Source of the DNA: Methanosarcina sp.
GTDB taxonomy: Archaea; Halobacteriota; Methanosarcinia; Methanosarcinales; Methanosarcinaceae
Reading direction: 5' to 3'
Assembly (NCBI GenBank): GCA_024280975.1
Contig: JAMXLQ010000187.1
Location: 1 to 5,461 of the forward strand
DNA: 5,461 nt
Part shown: positions 1 through 5,124 of the stretch, in pieces
Layout: each line of letters opens with the position of its first letter
Position numbering within the stretch: position 1 is the first letter of the stretch
The notes under the pieces: generated by a model
Database searches by the model: none
What the model was told of the DNA's origin: nothing
What the model saw: the letters and a program-made list of their open reading frames with translations, nothing else
Position numbers and translations under genes: made by a program

Positions 1-83
1 AAAGATAAATATTTATTCTAATCATAAGAAATTCAAAGTTAATAATTGGCTATATAATTAATGCTGAATATTCTGTTCTTTAA

Positions 84-97
84 ATGAAATTTATATT
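84..97 (+). promoter_or_regulatory. BRE/TATA promoter of the phosphatase gene
   Basis: An A-rich BRE-like hexamer (ATGAAA, 84-89) runs straight into TTTATATT (90-97). The first T of the TATA box is 29 bases before the ATG at 119, which is where archaeal transcription normally begins. The transcript is therefore predicted to be leaderless, which fits the absence of a Shine-Dalgarno sequence before 119. The same geometry recurs before the gene at 2293. Seen: the motif and spacing. Inferred: leaderless transcription. Confidence 0.6.
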
Positions 98-118
98 TTC
101 TGACATCATACTCTTAGC

Positions 119-640
119 ATGGCGTCTTCGTTATTGAGCCCTCTAGCAATGCCTGCAATAGAAGGAATCCGAATTCCAATGAATTTTTACGTAGTTCTTA
201 AGGAACCTGTACCCCTGGCTGGCATGTCTTATCCCTCAGCGTACACCCCCTGGGAAAAAATTAGGAATGCGGGTTTCTCAAGCGTCGTCTGCCTCTGTGA
301 TTCTGAAGTATCTTATAACCCCCATCCTCTTAAAGTTCTCTTTTCTGCAGAACTAGAAGACCTGCATTACGGTAATTCTCCATATGATCCTAGCACACTG
401 GAATGGCTTGTAAGAAAGGCAACTAATGTGATAAAAAAAGAAATGGATGCAGGAAAAGGCATTGTTGTCCATTGCATGGGAGGTATAGGCAGAACTGGGA
501 CAGTTCTTGGATGTGTGCTCAAGGACCTTGGTTTTCAGTCTGATGAAGTAATAAATTATTTAGACGATATAAACAAGCTCAGAGGTTTTAGAGGATGGCC
601 AGAGGCGGAATGGCAGACGGAAATGGTACATAGATATTAA
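119..640 (+). CDS. Dual-specificity/tyrosine-type protein phosphatase
   Basis: A cytosolic protein of 173 residues in the Cys-dependent protein tyrosine phosphatase superfamily, with the compact size of dual-specificity phosphatases. The P-loop HCMGGIGRTG (residues 118-127) carries the nucleophile Cys119 and phosphate-binding Arg125 of the HCxxGxxRTG signature. Asp90, 29 residues before the cysteine, is the best candidate general acid, with Asp81 as an alternative. An amphipathic helix (about 94-111) precedes the P-loop strand GIVVHC, as in the family. No signal peptide or membrane segment is visible. The substrate cannot be read from the sequence; phosphotyrosine, phosphoserine/threonine or another phosphoester is possible. 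The start at 119 is chosen because a TATA box lies 29 bases upstream, as expected for a leaderless mRNA. Met11 (149) and Met21 (179) are alternatives; the conserved-looking domain seems to begin near Met21, and a weak AAGGA lies ahead of it. It ends 202 bases before the sulfur gene and is probably a separate transcript. Confidence 0.85.
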   Translation: MASSLLSPLAMPAIEGIRIPMNFYVVLKEPVPLAGMSYPSAYTPWEKIRNAGFSSVVCLCDSEVSYNPHPLKVLFSAELEDLHYGNSPYDPSTLEWLVRKATNVIKKEMDAGKGIVVHCMGGIGRTGTVLGCVLKDLGFQSDEVINYLDDINKLRGFRGWPEAEWQTEMVHRY

Positions 641-696
641 AAATCTTGAAACTTATTAATATCTCTGAGTAGCTGTCTGGAAAATCGATTTTTCGT

Positions 697-708
697 AAAA
701 AATATAAG
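697..708 (+). promoter_or_regulatory. Candidate TATA box for the MBL-rhodanese gene
   Basis: An A-rich stretch followed by AATATAAG (700-707) has the composition of an archaeal BRE/TATA element and lies 8 bases past the palindrome at 681-692. Other TATA-like strings at 715-726 and 816-824 compete with it, so the choice is uncertain. The last would place the start of transcription near the start codon itself. Confidence 0.3.
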
Positions 709-828
709 GTGTACAGTTATATATTTAGAAGAGAGAAATCTGCAACAGGTAAAGAGTTGTCACAGAAATATGATATACAAAATATAATTTTTTTTAAAAT
801 ACAAAAATAAAAAAAATAAAATATAGCT

Positions 829-836
829 GAAGGGGG
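829..836 (+). promoter_or_regulatory. G-rich ribosome binding site deciding a TTG start
   Basis: GAAGGGGG lies 6 bases before TTG at 843. It is the only G-rich element in an otherwise A/T leader. It supports the TTG as start codon and shows that this gene, unlike its two neighbours, is translated from a leadered mRNA. Confidence 0.55.
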
Positions 837-842
837 CTTAGC

Positions 843-2213
843 TTGAAATTTGAACGCATTAAATCGGAAGGTCTGGCTCATCTTTCTTATTTCATTGGTT
901 CGGAAGGCGAAGCCATAGTTATCGACCCTCGAAGGGATTGTCAGGTCTATGCCGAGCTTGCTAGAAGAGAGGGTATGAATATAAAATACATTTTTGAAAC
1001 CCACAGAAATGAGGATTATATTATCGGTTCCCTGGAACTGAAGAGGCTTACAGGTGCGGAGATTTATCACGGGGAGGGTGTGGATTTCAAATATGGGAAT
1101 TATTTGAAAGAGGGTCAAGAATTCACTTTTGGTTCTATGAGACTGGCTGCTTTACATACTCCGGGCCATACTGACGAGAGCATGTCCTATACTCTGACAG
1201 ACCTTGATACGGGAAAAGAGCCAATAATGGTTTTTACGGGGGATGCCCTGTTTATAGGCGAAGTAGGAAGAACCGATCTCTATGGCCCGGAGGAAGCTCC
1301 AAGGCTGGCAGCAAACCTCTATGATAGCATTTTTAACAAAATCCTTCTCCTGGGAGACGGAGTGATATTATGTCCTGCACATGGGGCTGGCTCGGTTTGT
1401 GGGGGAGCTATCGCCAAGCGGGACTACAGTACCCTCGGACTTGAGCGCGTCCAGAATCCTGTTCTGCAAAAGACTGATAGAGAAGAATTTATCAAGTTCA
1501 AACTTGAAGAGCAGCTTGAGTTTCCTCCTTATTTTGAAAAAATGGAGCGGTATAACAGGCAGGGTCCTCCTCTACTGCAGGGTTTGCCAGTTCCAAAGCT
1601 GCTTTCACCCGAGGAGTTCAAGGCAGAAATAGAAAAAGGGGCAGTGGTCGTGGATACACGCATGCCTCATTCTTTTGGAGGAGCGCACATAAAAGATAGC
1701 TACAGTATCTGGCTAGGAGGAATACCTTCCTTTGCAGGCTGGATTCTTCCTTACGATAAACCCATACTTCTTGTGCTGGAAGAAAAAGAGCAACTCGAGA
1801 CTGCTGTAAGGTATCTTGTCCGCCTAGGTTATGACAATATAGCGGGTTTTTTAAATGGCGGAATGGCAGCCTGGTATATGAAAGCCTTACCTGTAGACGG
1901 ATTTAACCTTATATCTGTTCAAAGTCTGAAGAATAAATTGGAGAACAGAGAGGAAATAACACTTCTGGATGTGAGAAAGAAGAGGGAATGGGACGAAGGA
2001 CATATTGGAAGAGCTAAAAACATATATGTTGGAGAGCTTGAGAAAAATCTGGATAAAGTCTCGAAGGAATTTCCGGTAATTGTTTATTGTGATAGCTCCA
2101 GGCGTTCCAGTATCGCAGCTTCTGTTTTGAGAAAGCACGGGTATAATGACGTATATAATGTGCTTGGGAGCATGACAGCATGGAAAAATGCCGGATATGA
2201 CATAGTAAAATAA
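843..2213 (+). CDS. MBL-fold persulfide dioxygenase-like / double rhodanese (CstB-like architecture)
   Basis: A cytosolic sulfur enzyme of 456 residues in three parts. Residues 1-235 form an MBL fold of the ETHE1/persulfide dioxygenase type. The usual THxHxDH motif reads T-H-R-N-E-D-Y (53-59). His54, His109 (TPGHT) and Asp134 (FTGD) correspond to the three iron ligands of human ETHE1 (His79, His135, Asp154), while other second-site histidines are lost; His180 (PAHGAG) remains. Residues about 251-350 are rhodanese-like with no catalytic cysteine (the loop reads LLVLEEKEQ). Residues about 358-454 are an active-type rhodanese, with Asp376 and the loop CDSSRRS holding Cys416 and Arg421. This order matches Staphylococcus CstB, which oxidises persulfides and forms thiosulfate. 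The likely role is persulfide or sulfane-sulfur handling, by oxidation or transfer. The start is TTG at 843 behind a G-rich ribosome binding site; translation opens directly into the fold. Catalysis by the altered MBL site is inferred. Confidence 0.92.
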   Translation: MKFERIKSEGLAHLSYFIGSEGEAIVIDPRRDCQVYAELARREGMNIKYIFETHRNEDYIIGSLELKRLTGAEIYHGEGVDFKYGNYLKEGQEFTFGSMRLAALHTPGHTDESMSYTLTDLDTGKEPIMVFTGDALFIGEVGRTDLYGPEEAPRLAANLYDSIFNKILLLGDGVILCPAHGAGSVCGGAIAKRDYSTLGLERVQNPVLQKTDREEFIKFKLEEQLEFPPYFEKMERYNRQGPPLLQGLPVPKLLSPEEFKAEIEKGAVVVDTRMPHSFGGAHIKDSYSIWLGGIPSFAGWILPYDKPILLVLEEKEQLETAVRYLVRLGYDNIAGFLNGGMAAWYMKALPVDGFNLISVQSLKNKLENREEITLLDVRKKREWDEGHIGRAKNIYVGELEKNLDKVSKEFPVIVYCDSSRRSSIAASVLRKHGYNDVYNVLGSMTAWKNAGYDIVK

Positions 2214-2255
2214 CCTTATTCTTTTGCTCTAATCCGTAAATCAGAAAGTGAGTTT

Positions 2256-2270
2256 AGAAATCTTTATATT
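2256..2270 (+). promoter_or_regulatory. BRE/TATA promoter of the DUF1015 gene
   Basis: AGAAATC (2256-2262) followed by TTTATATT (2263-2270) is a strong archaeal BRE/TATA pair. Its first T is 30 bases before ATG 2293, so transcription should start at or within a base or two of the A of the start codon. The intervening bases are pyrimidine-rich with no Shine-Dalgarno sequence, as for a leaderless transcript. The same octamer lies 29 bases before the phosphatase start. Confidence 0.65.
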
Positions 2271-2292
2271 CTCTCTCTTTTTTTAATTTACC

Positions 2293-3477
2293 ATGGTTTT
2301 ACATGTTCCCCGCATTCTTCTTCCAAAGGATAATTGGGAAAAGTGGGCAGTAATTGCCTGTGATCAGCACACTCAGGATCTGGAGTACTGGAAAAGAGTT
2401 GAAGAATTTGTTGGAAATACCCCTTCTACTTTTAATCTGATTTATCCGGAAATATATCTGCCTTTAGACGAAAACAGAGTAAACAAGATTCATAAAACTC
2501 TAAGTGACTACAAAAAGCTTCTTGTTGACCATGGCCCCTGCTTTATTCTTGTAAGACGTTCGGTTTCAGGTAATGAAAGAATCGGGCTTGTGGTTGCAGT
2601 CGACCTAGAAGAATACCAGTACGACGAATCCGATTCATTTATCAAACCAACTGAAGGAACCATTAACGAAAGGCTTCCCGCAAGAGTCAGGATAAGAGAA
2701 AATGCAGAATTGGAACTTTCGCACATTTTAGTATTATACAATGATCCTAATTTCTCGATCATTCCCAGGAACCCGGAGAGCCTTATTTGTGAAGAAAATC
2801 AGGTTTATGATTTTGATCTAATGGAAAATGGCGGCCATATCACAGGTTACAGGATCAGTAATGAAAAGATAATTACCGAAATTTCGGATAAAATTCAGAA
2901 TCTGGGAATCCTTCTTGTCGGCGATGGAAACCACAGCCTTGCTGCCGCAAAGAGTTTCTGGGAGAAAATTAAAGGGGCTGTGCAGGCCGATCATCCTGCA
3001 AGGTATGCAATGGTCGAGCTTGTAAATGTTCATGACCCTGGGCTTTCCTTTGAACCGATTCATAGGATAGTAAGCGGAATTGAGCCTGGAGAGCTGCTCA
3101 AAAAATTCAATGCAAGGATTGATGAAACCAGGATCTGCTTTTCAAATGCCGATTTTTCGGCTACAGAGCACTCAATAGGATTTATTACAGAGGACAGATG
3201 CGGTATGTTGGTTTTTGAGAATCCCACGCATGATCTTGAAGTCGAAACCCTTGATGAAATCATTGATAACTATTCAGTTGAATATGAGCATGATCCTGAA
3301 GTCGTAGAAAAACTTGTAAAAAAACAGGGTAATATCGGTTTTTTCCTTCCCCCATTAAAAAAGAGCAAATTCTTTTCCCTTATAAAAAAGAAGGGTATTC
3401 TTCCGAAAAAATCATTTTCCCTCGGAAAAGAAAATGAAAAAAGATATTATATCGAGGCTCGAAAGATTATTCCATAA
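2293..3477 (+). CDS. DUF1015 family protein (COG4198)
   Basis: A full-length cytosolic protein of 394 residues matching the DUF1015 pattern along its length. It opens with RILLPK and WAVIACDQHT (7-27), then PSTFNLIYPEIYL (44-56). A central block includes TEGTINERLPARVRIRENA (120-138) and SHILVLYNDP (143-152). The signature loop GDGNHSLAAAK is at 210-220, RYAMVELVNVHDPGLSFEPIHRIV spans 237-260, and the tail ends PKKSFSLGKE and YYIEARKI (371-392). The family has no firmly established function that I can state. The DGNHS loop resembles the DGHHR loop of other DUF1015 members and of ParB/sulfiredoxin-fold kinases such as SerK, so nucleotide-dependent phosphotransfer is a possible role (inference from recalled similarity). 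No membrane segments are visible. The start at 2293 is set by the TATA box 30 bases upstream and because the conserved N-terminus begins there. It lies 79 bases after the sulfur gene, with its own promoter. Confidence 0.92.
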   Translation: MVLHVPRILLPKDNWEKWAVIACDQHTQDLEYWKRVEEFVGNTPSTFNLIYPEIYLPLDENRVNKIHKTLSDYKKLLVDHGPCFILVRRSVSGNERIGLVVAVDLEEYQYDESDSFIKPTEGTINERLPARVRIRENAELELSHILVLYNDPNFSIIPRNPESLICEENQVYDFDLMENGGHITGYRISNEKIITEISDKIQNLGILLVGDGNHSLAAAKSFWEKIKGAVQADHPARYAMVELVNVHDPGLSFEPIHRIVSGIEPGELLKKFNARIDETRICFSNADFSATEHSIGFITEDRCGMLVFENPTHDLEVETLDEIIDNYSVEYEHDPEVVEKLVKKQGNIGFFLPPLKKSKFFSLIKKKGILPKKSFSLGKENEKRYYIEARKIIP

Positions 3478-3757
3478 CGTTTCTGAATTGTAATTCTTTT
3501 AGTTTTTCTTTCTTTTCTCTATCTTACTTTTTTCTATCCTTCTTTTTCTCTTTTCTTTAAAAACTGCTCTATCTTTATGAAGTTTTAGAGTTGGAACTTA
3601 TTATATTGTCTATGCTTAATTACTTCTTACTGTTAGAGTACGAATTCGAGTCATTTTAATCGTGATGAGCAGAAAGAATTTAGAATGTCTATCTATAATA
3701 TTAAAAAGGAAGATTTCAACTAAAAAAAGATGCCCATTTATGAGAAAGCGACTTACT
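3478..3757. other. Intergenic region after the DUF1015 gene
   Basis: No gene is supported here. The first 80 bases are the pyrimidine tract described separately. The remainder (3560-3757) is AT-rich with stops in all frames. A GTGATGA (3662-3668) resembles a C box and TTCGAGTC (3646-3653) resembles a tRNA T-loop, but neither has the partner elements needed to call an RNA gene. Confidence 0.5.
3495..3559 (+). terminator. Oligo-T/pyrimidine-rich termination zone
   Basis: A stretch of about 65 bases that is nearly all T and C on the plus strand, containing many T4-T7 runs, starts about 18 bases after the DUF1015 stop codon. Archaeal RNA polymerase terminates at U-rich stretches without needing a hairpin, so this is the expected terminator of the DUF1015 transcript. 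It separates that gene from the independently controlled miniprotein gene. Confidence 0.45.
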
Positions 3758-3787
3758 TTGACAGTCAAATTATTGACAGTCAAATTA
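3758..3787 (+). repeat. Tandem palindromic operator candidate (2 x 15 bp)
   Basis: TTGACAGTCAAATTA occurs twice head to tail with no gap (3758-3772 and 3773-3787). Within each unit, TTGACAGTCAA is a perfect inverted repeat with 5-bp arms around one central base (3758-3768 and 3773-3783), and the centres are 15 bp apart. The second palindrome occupies the BRE position and touches the TATA box (3785-3793) of the downstream miniprotein gene. Two dimeric sites with one covering the basal factor site suggest a repressor, although an activator on the outer site is also possible. The regulator is not identified. Confidence 0.65.
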
Positions 3788-3793
3788 TAAATA
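3785..3793 (+). promoter_or_regulatory. TATA box of the DUF1328 gene
   Basis: TTATAAATA lies directly after the second palindrome. Transcription should begin around 3814, giving a leader of about 33 bases that carries the Shine-Dalgarno sequence. A 7-bp inverted repeat, TTTAATC (3796-3802) with GATTAAA (3819-3825), spans the predicted start region; its meaning is unclear given the AT content. Confidence 0.5.
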
Positions 3794-3833
3794 CCTTTAA
3801 TCTAATAATTAATTTATTGATTAAATAATCACT

Positions 3834-3843
3834 GGGGGAGTGA
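3834..3843 (+). promoter_or_regulatory. Shine-Dalgarno site of the DUF1328 gene
   Basis: GGGGGAGTGA ends 3 bases before ATG 3847 and matches the archaeal consensus GGAGGTGA with one or two changes. It fixes the start at 3847 rather than at the out-of-frame GTG at 3840. Confidence 0.65.
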
Positions 3844-3846
3844 AAT

Positions 3847-4002
3847 ATGGCAGATTTGATAGGACTTGCTGTGATCTTTCTAATATTGGCATTGATTGCG
3901 TATATACTGGGCGCACGGGGAGTTGCCGGTTTCTCTATGGAGATTGCAAAGTGGCTTGTTATTATCTTTATTATACTTGCAATCATCTCGTACTTCTTAT
4001 GA
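3847..4002 (+). CDS. DUF1328/YtjA-type membrane miniprotein
   Basis: A protein of 51 residues with two hydrophobic segments, about residues 4-22 (IGLAVIFLILALIAYIL) and 36-51 (WLVIIFIILAIISYF), joined by a short loop GARGVAGFSMEIAK. The layout, length and glycine-containing loop between the helices match the DUF1328 family (PF07043, E. coli YtjA). That family consists of 50-60 residue inner-membrane proteins, often linked to stress conditions, with no defined biochemistry. It should lie in the cytoplasmic membrane as a helical hairpin. The start has a good Shine-Dalgarno site and the gene has its own promoter with tandem palindromes, so it is probably a monocistronic, regulated gene. The family call rests on recalled pattern; a generic two-helix miniprotein is the alternative. 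No following gene is close enough for an operon. Confidence 0.82.
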   Translation: MADLIGLAVIFLILALIAYILGARGVAGFSMEIAKWLVIIFIILAIISYFL

Positions 4003-4322
4003 TGGCAGCCTTTACAAAGTGAACGCTGGTTCAAAATAGGTTATGCAAATCTAGATGATAGAAATCGGGGTGATAGATAAGTAATCTATAAAAATCAATA
4101 GACCAAAGCCAGTTTGTTTTCCTTGTACCTTTAACTCGTAATTATTTCTCAGGCACATTGAAGATTAATTTTTTACTTTTCAATTGTATATCTCAAATCA
4201 ATTTTATTATATTAAACAGTTCTTTTGAAAAATTATTTTAAATATATTCTAAAAAGCGGTTTTGTAGAAATCCTCTAATCCTGTTTTCACCCAAAAAATA
4301 TATAAAAATTAGATCAAGAAAA
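4003..4322. other. Intergenic region between the miniprotein and the IS remnant
   Basis: No gene is supported. The only structures seen are a weak 6-bp inverted repeat ATAGAT/ATCTAT (4073-4078 and 4084-4089) and several T runs (for example near 4170 and 4202) that could end the miniprotein transcript. The left boundary of the insertion sequence must lie near the right end of this stretch, but I could not find matching terminal repeats. Confidence 0.4.
4291..4306 (+). promoter_or_regulatory. Candidate promoter of the transposase remnant
   Basis: CCAAAAAATATATAAA has BRE/TATA character and lies about 30-40 bases before the TTG at 4335, placing the transcription start near 4325. Given the AT content around it, this is a moderate call. 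It may be the element's own promoter. Confidence 0.35.
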
Positions 4323-4360
4323 TGCTCCTTATTTTTGTCCCCACAAAAAAATGAGGAGCA
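4323..4360 (+). repeat. Strong hairpin over the transposase start
   Basis: TGCTCCTTATTTTTGT (4323-4338) pairs with ACAAAAAAATGAGGAGCA (4343-4360). The stem has 14 pairs including one T-G wobble, then a 2-base bulge and 2 closing pairs, with a CCCC loop. The stem includes the TTG at 4335 and buries the GAGGAG (4353-4358) that could serve a TTG at 4368. Insertion sequences often hide the transposase start in such a structure so that outside transcription does not raise transposition. That role is inferred here. Confidence 0.6.
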
Positions 4361-4670
4361 ATCCCTGTTGTCGTCAAATAAGTATATTGAATTTATTGAT
4401 TTCAGTCTTAAAACTGTCCAGTCTTCCAGACTGAACCTTTACTCCTGTAAATATTCCAAGCATGTTTATACTCAACATCGGCTTCCGGTTCTTGTTTTAC
4501 TGAAGGAGTGTATAAGCACAGACTATCGTGATTTTGTAGAACTTATTGAACTTATTGAACTTATTGACCTCATGAACAATATAAAGGAAAAACTTGACCT
4601 TGATAAGATTCCTCATTACACTACCCTTCAAAAGTTTGTATCCAGAATCCCTTATGGAAACCGAGCTTAA
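4335..4670 (+). pseudogene. IS transposase, N-terminal remnant (Methanosarcina type)
   Basis: This open frame of 111 residues resembles the N-terminal region of transposases common in Methanosarcina genomes, probably of the IS5/IS4 (DDE) class. The stretch from NEEQSLLSSNKYIEFIDF (6-23) through SKHVYTQH (41-48) to IPHYTTLQKFVSRI (92-105) is what I recognise. Family members are about 300 residues, so the DDE catalytic core is missing: after VSRI the frame runs into PYGNRA and stops. No continuation of the core was recognised on either strand downstream. The frame opens at TTG 4335; TTG 4368 behind GAGGAG is an alternative start. An in-frame triplication of a 9-base unit gives ELIELIELI at 69-77. 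The fragment cannot encode an active transposase. The exact IS family is uncertain. Confidence 0.72.
4539..4565 (+). repeat. 9-bp tandem repeat, three copies
   Basis: GAACTTATT is repeated three times without gaps inside the transposase remnant, followed by a diverged unit GACCTCATG. Each copy encodes Glu-Leu-Ile, so the frame is kept. It is most simply read as replication slippage expanding one Glu-Leu-Ile codon set. Confidence 0.8.
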
Positions 4671-4894
4671 TTATTTAAGAAAATTTAATTAAATGACCTT
4701 ATATGAAGTATTTTCACTGAAAATTATATGTGACTCTTTTTATTTAGAAGCTATGTAACTTCAACCCTTTCTTGCAGTATAGAAAATTTTTCTGGATATG
4801 CTTTTCCAAGAGGAAAATTTTTGAGTTTACCCTATTAAAAATTTGAGACCCTAAACACTTTACAGTCTATAATTCTTGACTTGGATTTTCTGCC
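4671..4894. other. AT-rich spacer between IS remnant and mptE fragment
   Basis: No gene is supported. It contains repeated AAAATTTTT cores (near 4783 and 4813) and an imperfect direct repeat pairing the AATTTTTGAG-TTTACCCTA region (4816-4834) with AAATTTGAG-ACCCTAAA (4840-4855). A 26-codon open stretch on the minus strand (4831-4754), with residues such as PLGKAYPEKFSILQERVEV, has a coding flavour and ends in TAG. It may be the tail of the same decayed region as the mptE fragment, but it is too short to assign. Confidence 0.35.
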
Positions 4895-5124
4895 TCAAGA
4901 GGCGACACCCAGATCAACTTTGCTCATCAGACTACTTTCGCCTTTTTTAAGCTTATCAATATTATTCCCATGCACATAAACAAGGATTATTGAGTCTTTT
5001 TCACAGGTAAGGATCTCTTTTTCGAGATCAGCTTCAGAATTCCGTCAAGGTCGGTAAAGACGACTTCCAGCATAAATTTCATGTCCATGAGTACAGCAGC
5101 GGCTCCATCGGCTGCAATTGCCAT
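4895..5124 (-). pseudogene. mptE: Fragment of 6-hydroxymethylpterin diphosphokinase (MptE), frameshifted
   Basis: Read on the minus strand from 5124, the frame gives MAIAADGAAAVL...EVVFTDLDG (28 residues). A shift of one base near 5040 then restores NSEADLEKEIL...SIILVYVHGNNIDKLKK and ends in VAS at a TGA (4897-4895). The motifs AADGA, VTDLDG-like FTDLDG and VHGNNIDKL are the signature of the archaeal MptE/DUF115 family, which pyrophosphorylates 6-hydroxymethyl-7,8-dihydropterin for methanopterin synthesis. Adding one A (GGA AAT TCT GAA) reconnects the two halves, so a single-base deletion explains the break. Only about 76 of the roughly 230 residues expected are present. The N-terminal domain is missing, with a stop in frame just upstream (5160-5158), and the C-terminal part with its GGFTDGDR-type motif is absent. 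The enzyme is needed by methanogens, so an intact copy should exist elsewhere. Family assignment is from recalled motifs. Confidence 0.65.

Larger units (their letters stand above)
641..842 (+). other. Long intergenic leader before the MBL-rhodanese gene
   Basis: A very AT-rich 202-base spacer. It contains a 12-bp perfect palindrome AAAATCGATTTT (681-692), TATA-like strings near 701-707, 715-726 and 816-824, and an A/T run at 787-823. I see no RNA gene or conserved riboswitch core. If the TATA element at 701-707 is used, the mRNA leader would be about 110 bases, in contrast with the leaderless promoters of the flanking genes. The palindrome next to that TATA box could be a regulator site, but a 12-bp AT-rich palindrome can also arise by chance. 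Confidence 0.35.

Noticed and set aside
717..1118. Minus-strand open frame of 133 codons
   Set aside because: It lies opposite the well-supported MBL domain and the AT-rich leader, with a Phe/Ile/Ser-rich composition typical of antisense frames.
1381..1632. Plus-strand open frame inside the MBL-rhodanese gene
   Set aside because: It is an alternative frame of a gene with clear domain motifs and has no ribosome binding site.
2508..3263. Three minus-strand open frames opposite the DUF1015 gene
   Set aside because: They are antisense shadows of a full-length conserved gene and have no recognisable domains.
3640..3670. tRNA T-loop-like TTCGAGTC and a C-box-like GTGATGA
   Set aside because: No flanking stems, anticodon arm or CCA context for a tRNA, and no D box at a suitable distance for a C/D guide RNA.
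3840..4022. 60-codon plus frame starting at GTG 3840
   Set aside because: It is out of frame with the hydrophobic two-helix product; the Shine-Dalgarno site and composition favour ATG 3847. The minus-strand frame at 3780-4034 is rejected for the same reason.
4754..4831. Minus-strand 26-codon stretch with a protein-like sequence (PLGKAYPEKFSILQERVEV)
   Set aside because: Too short, no start or ribosome binding site, and no family recognised; kept only as a note in the spacer entry.
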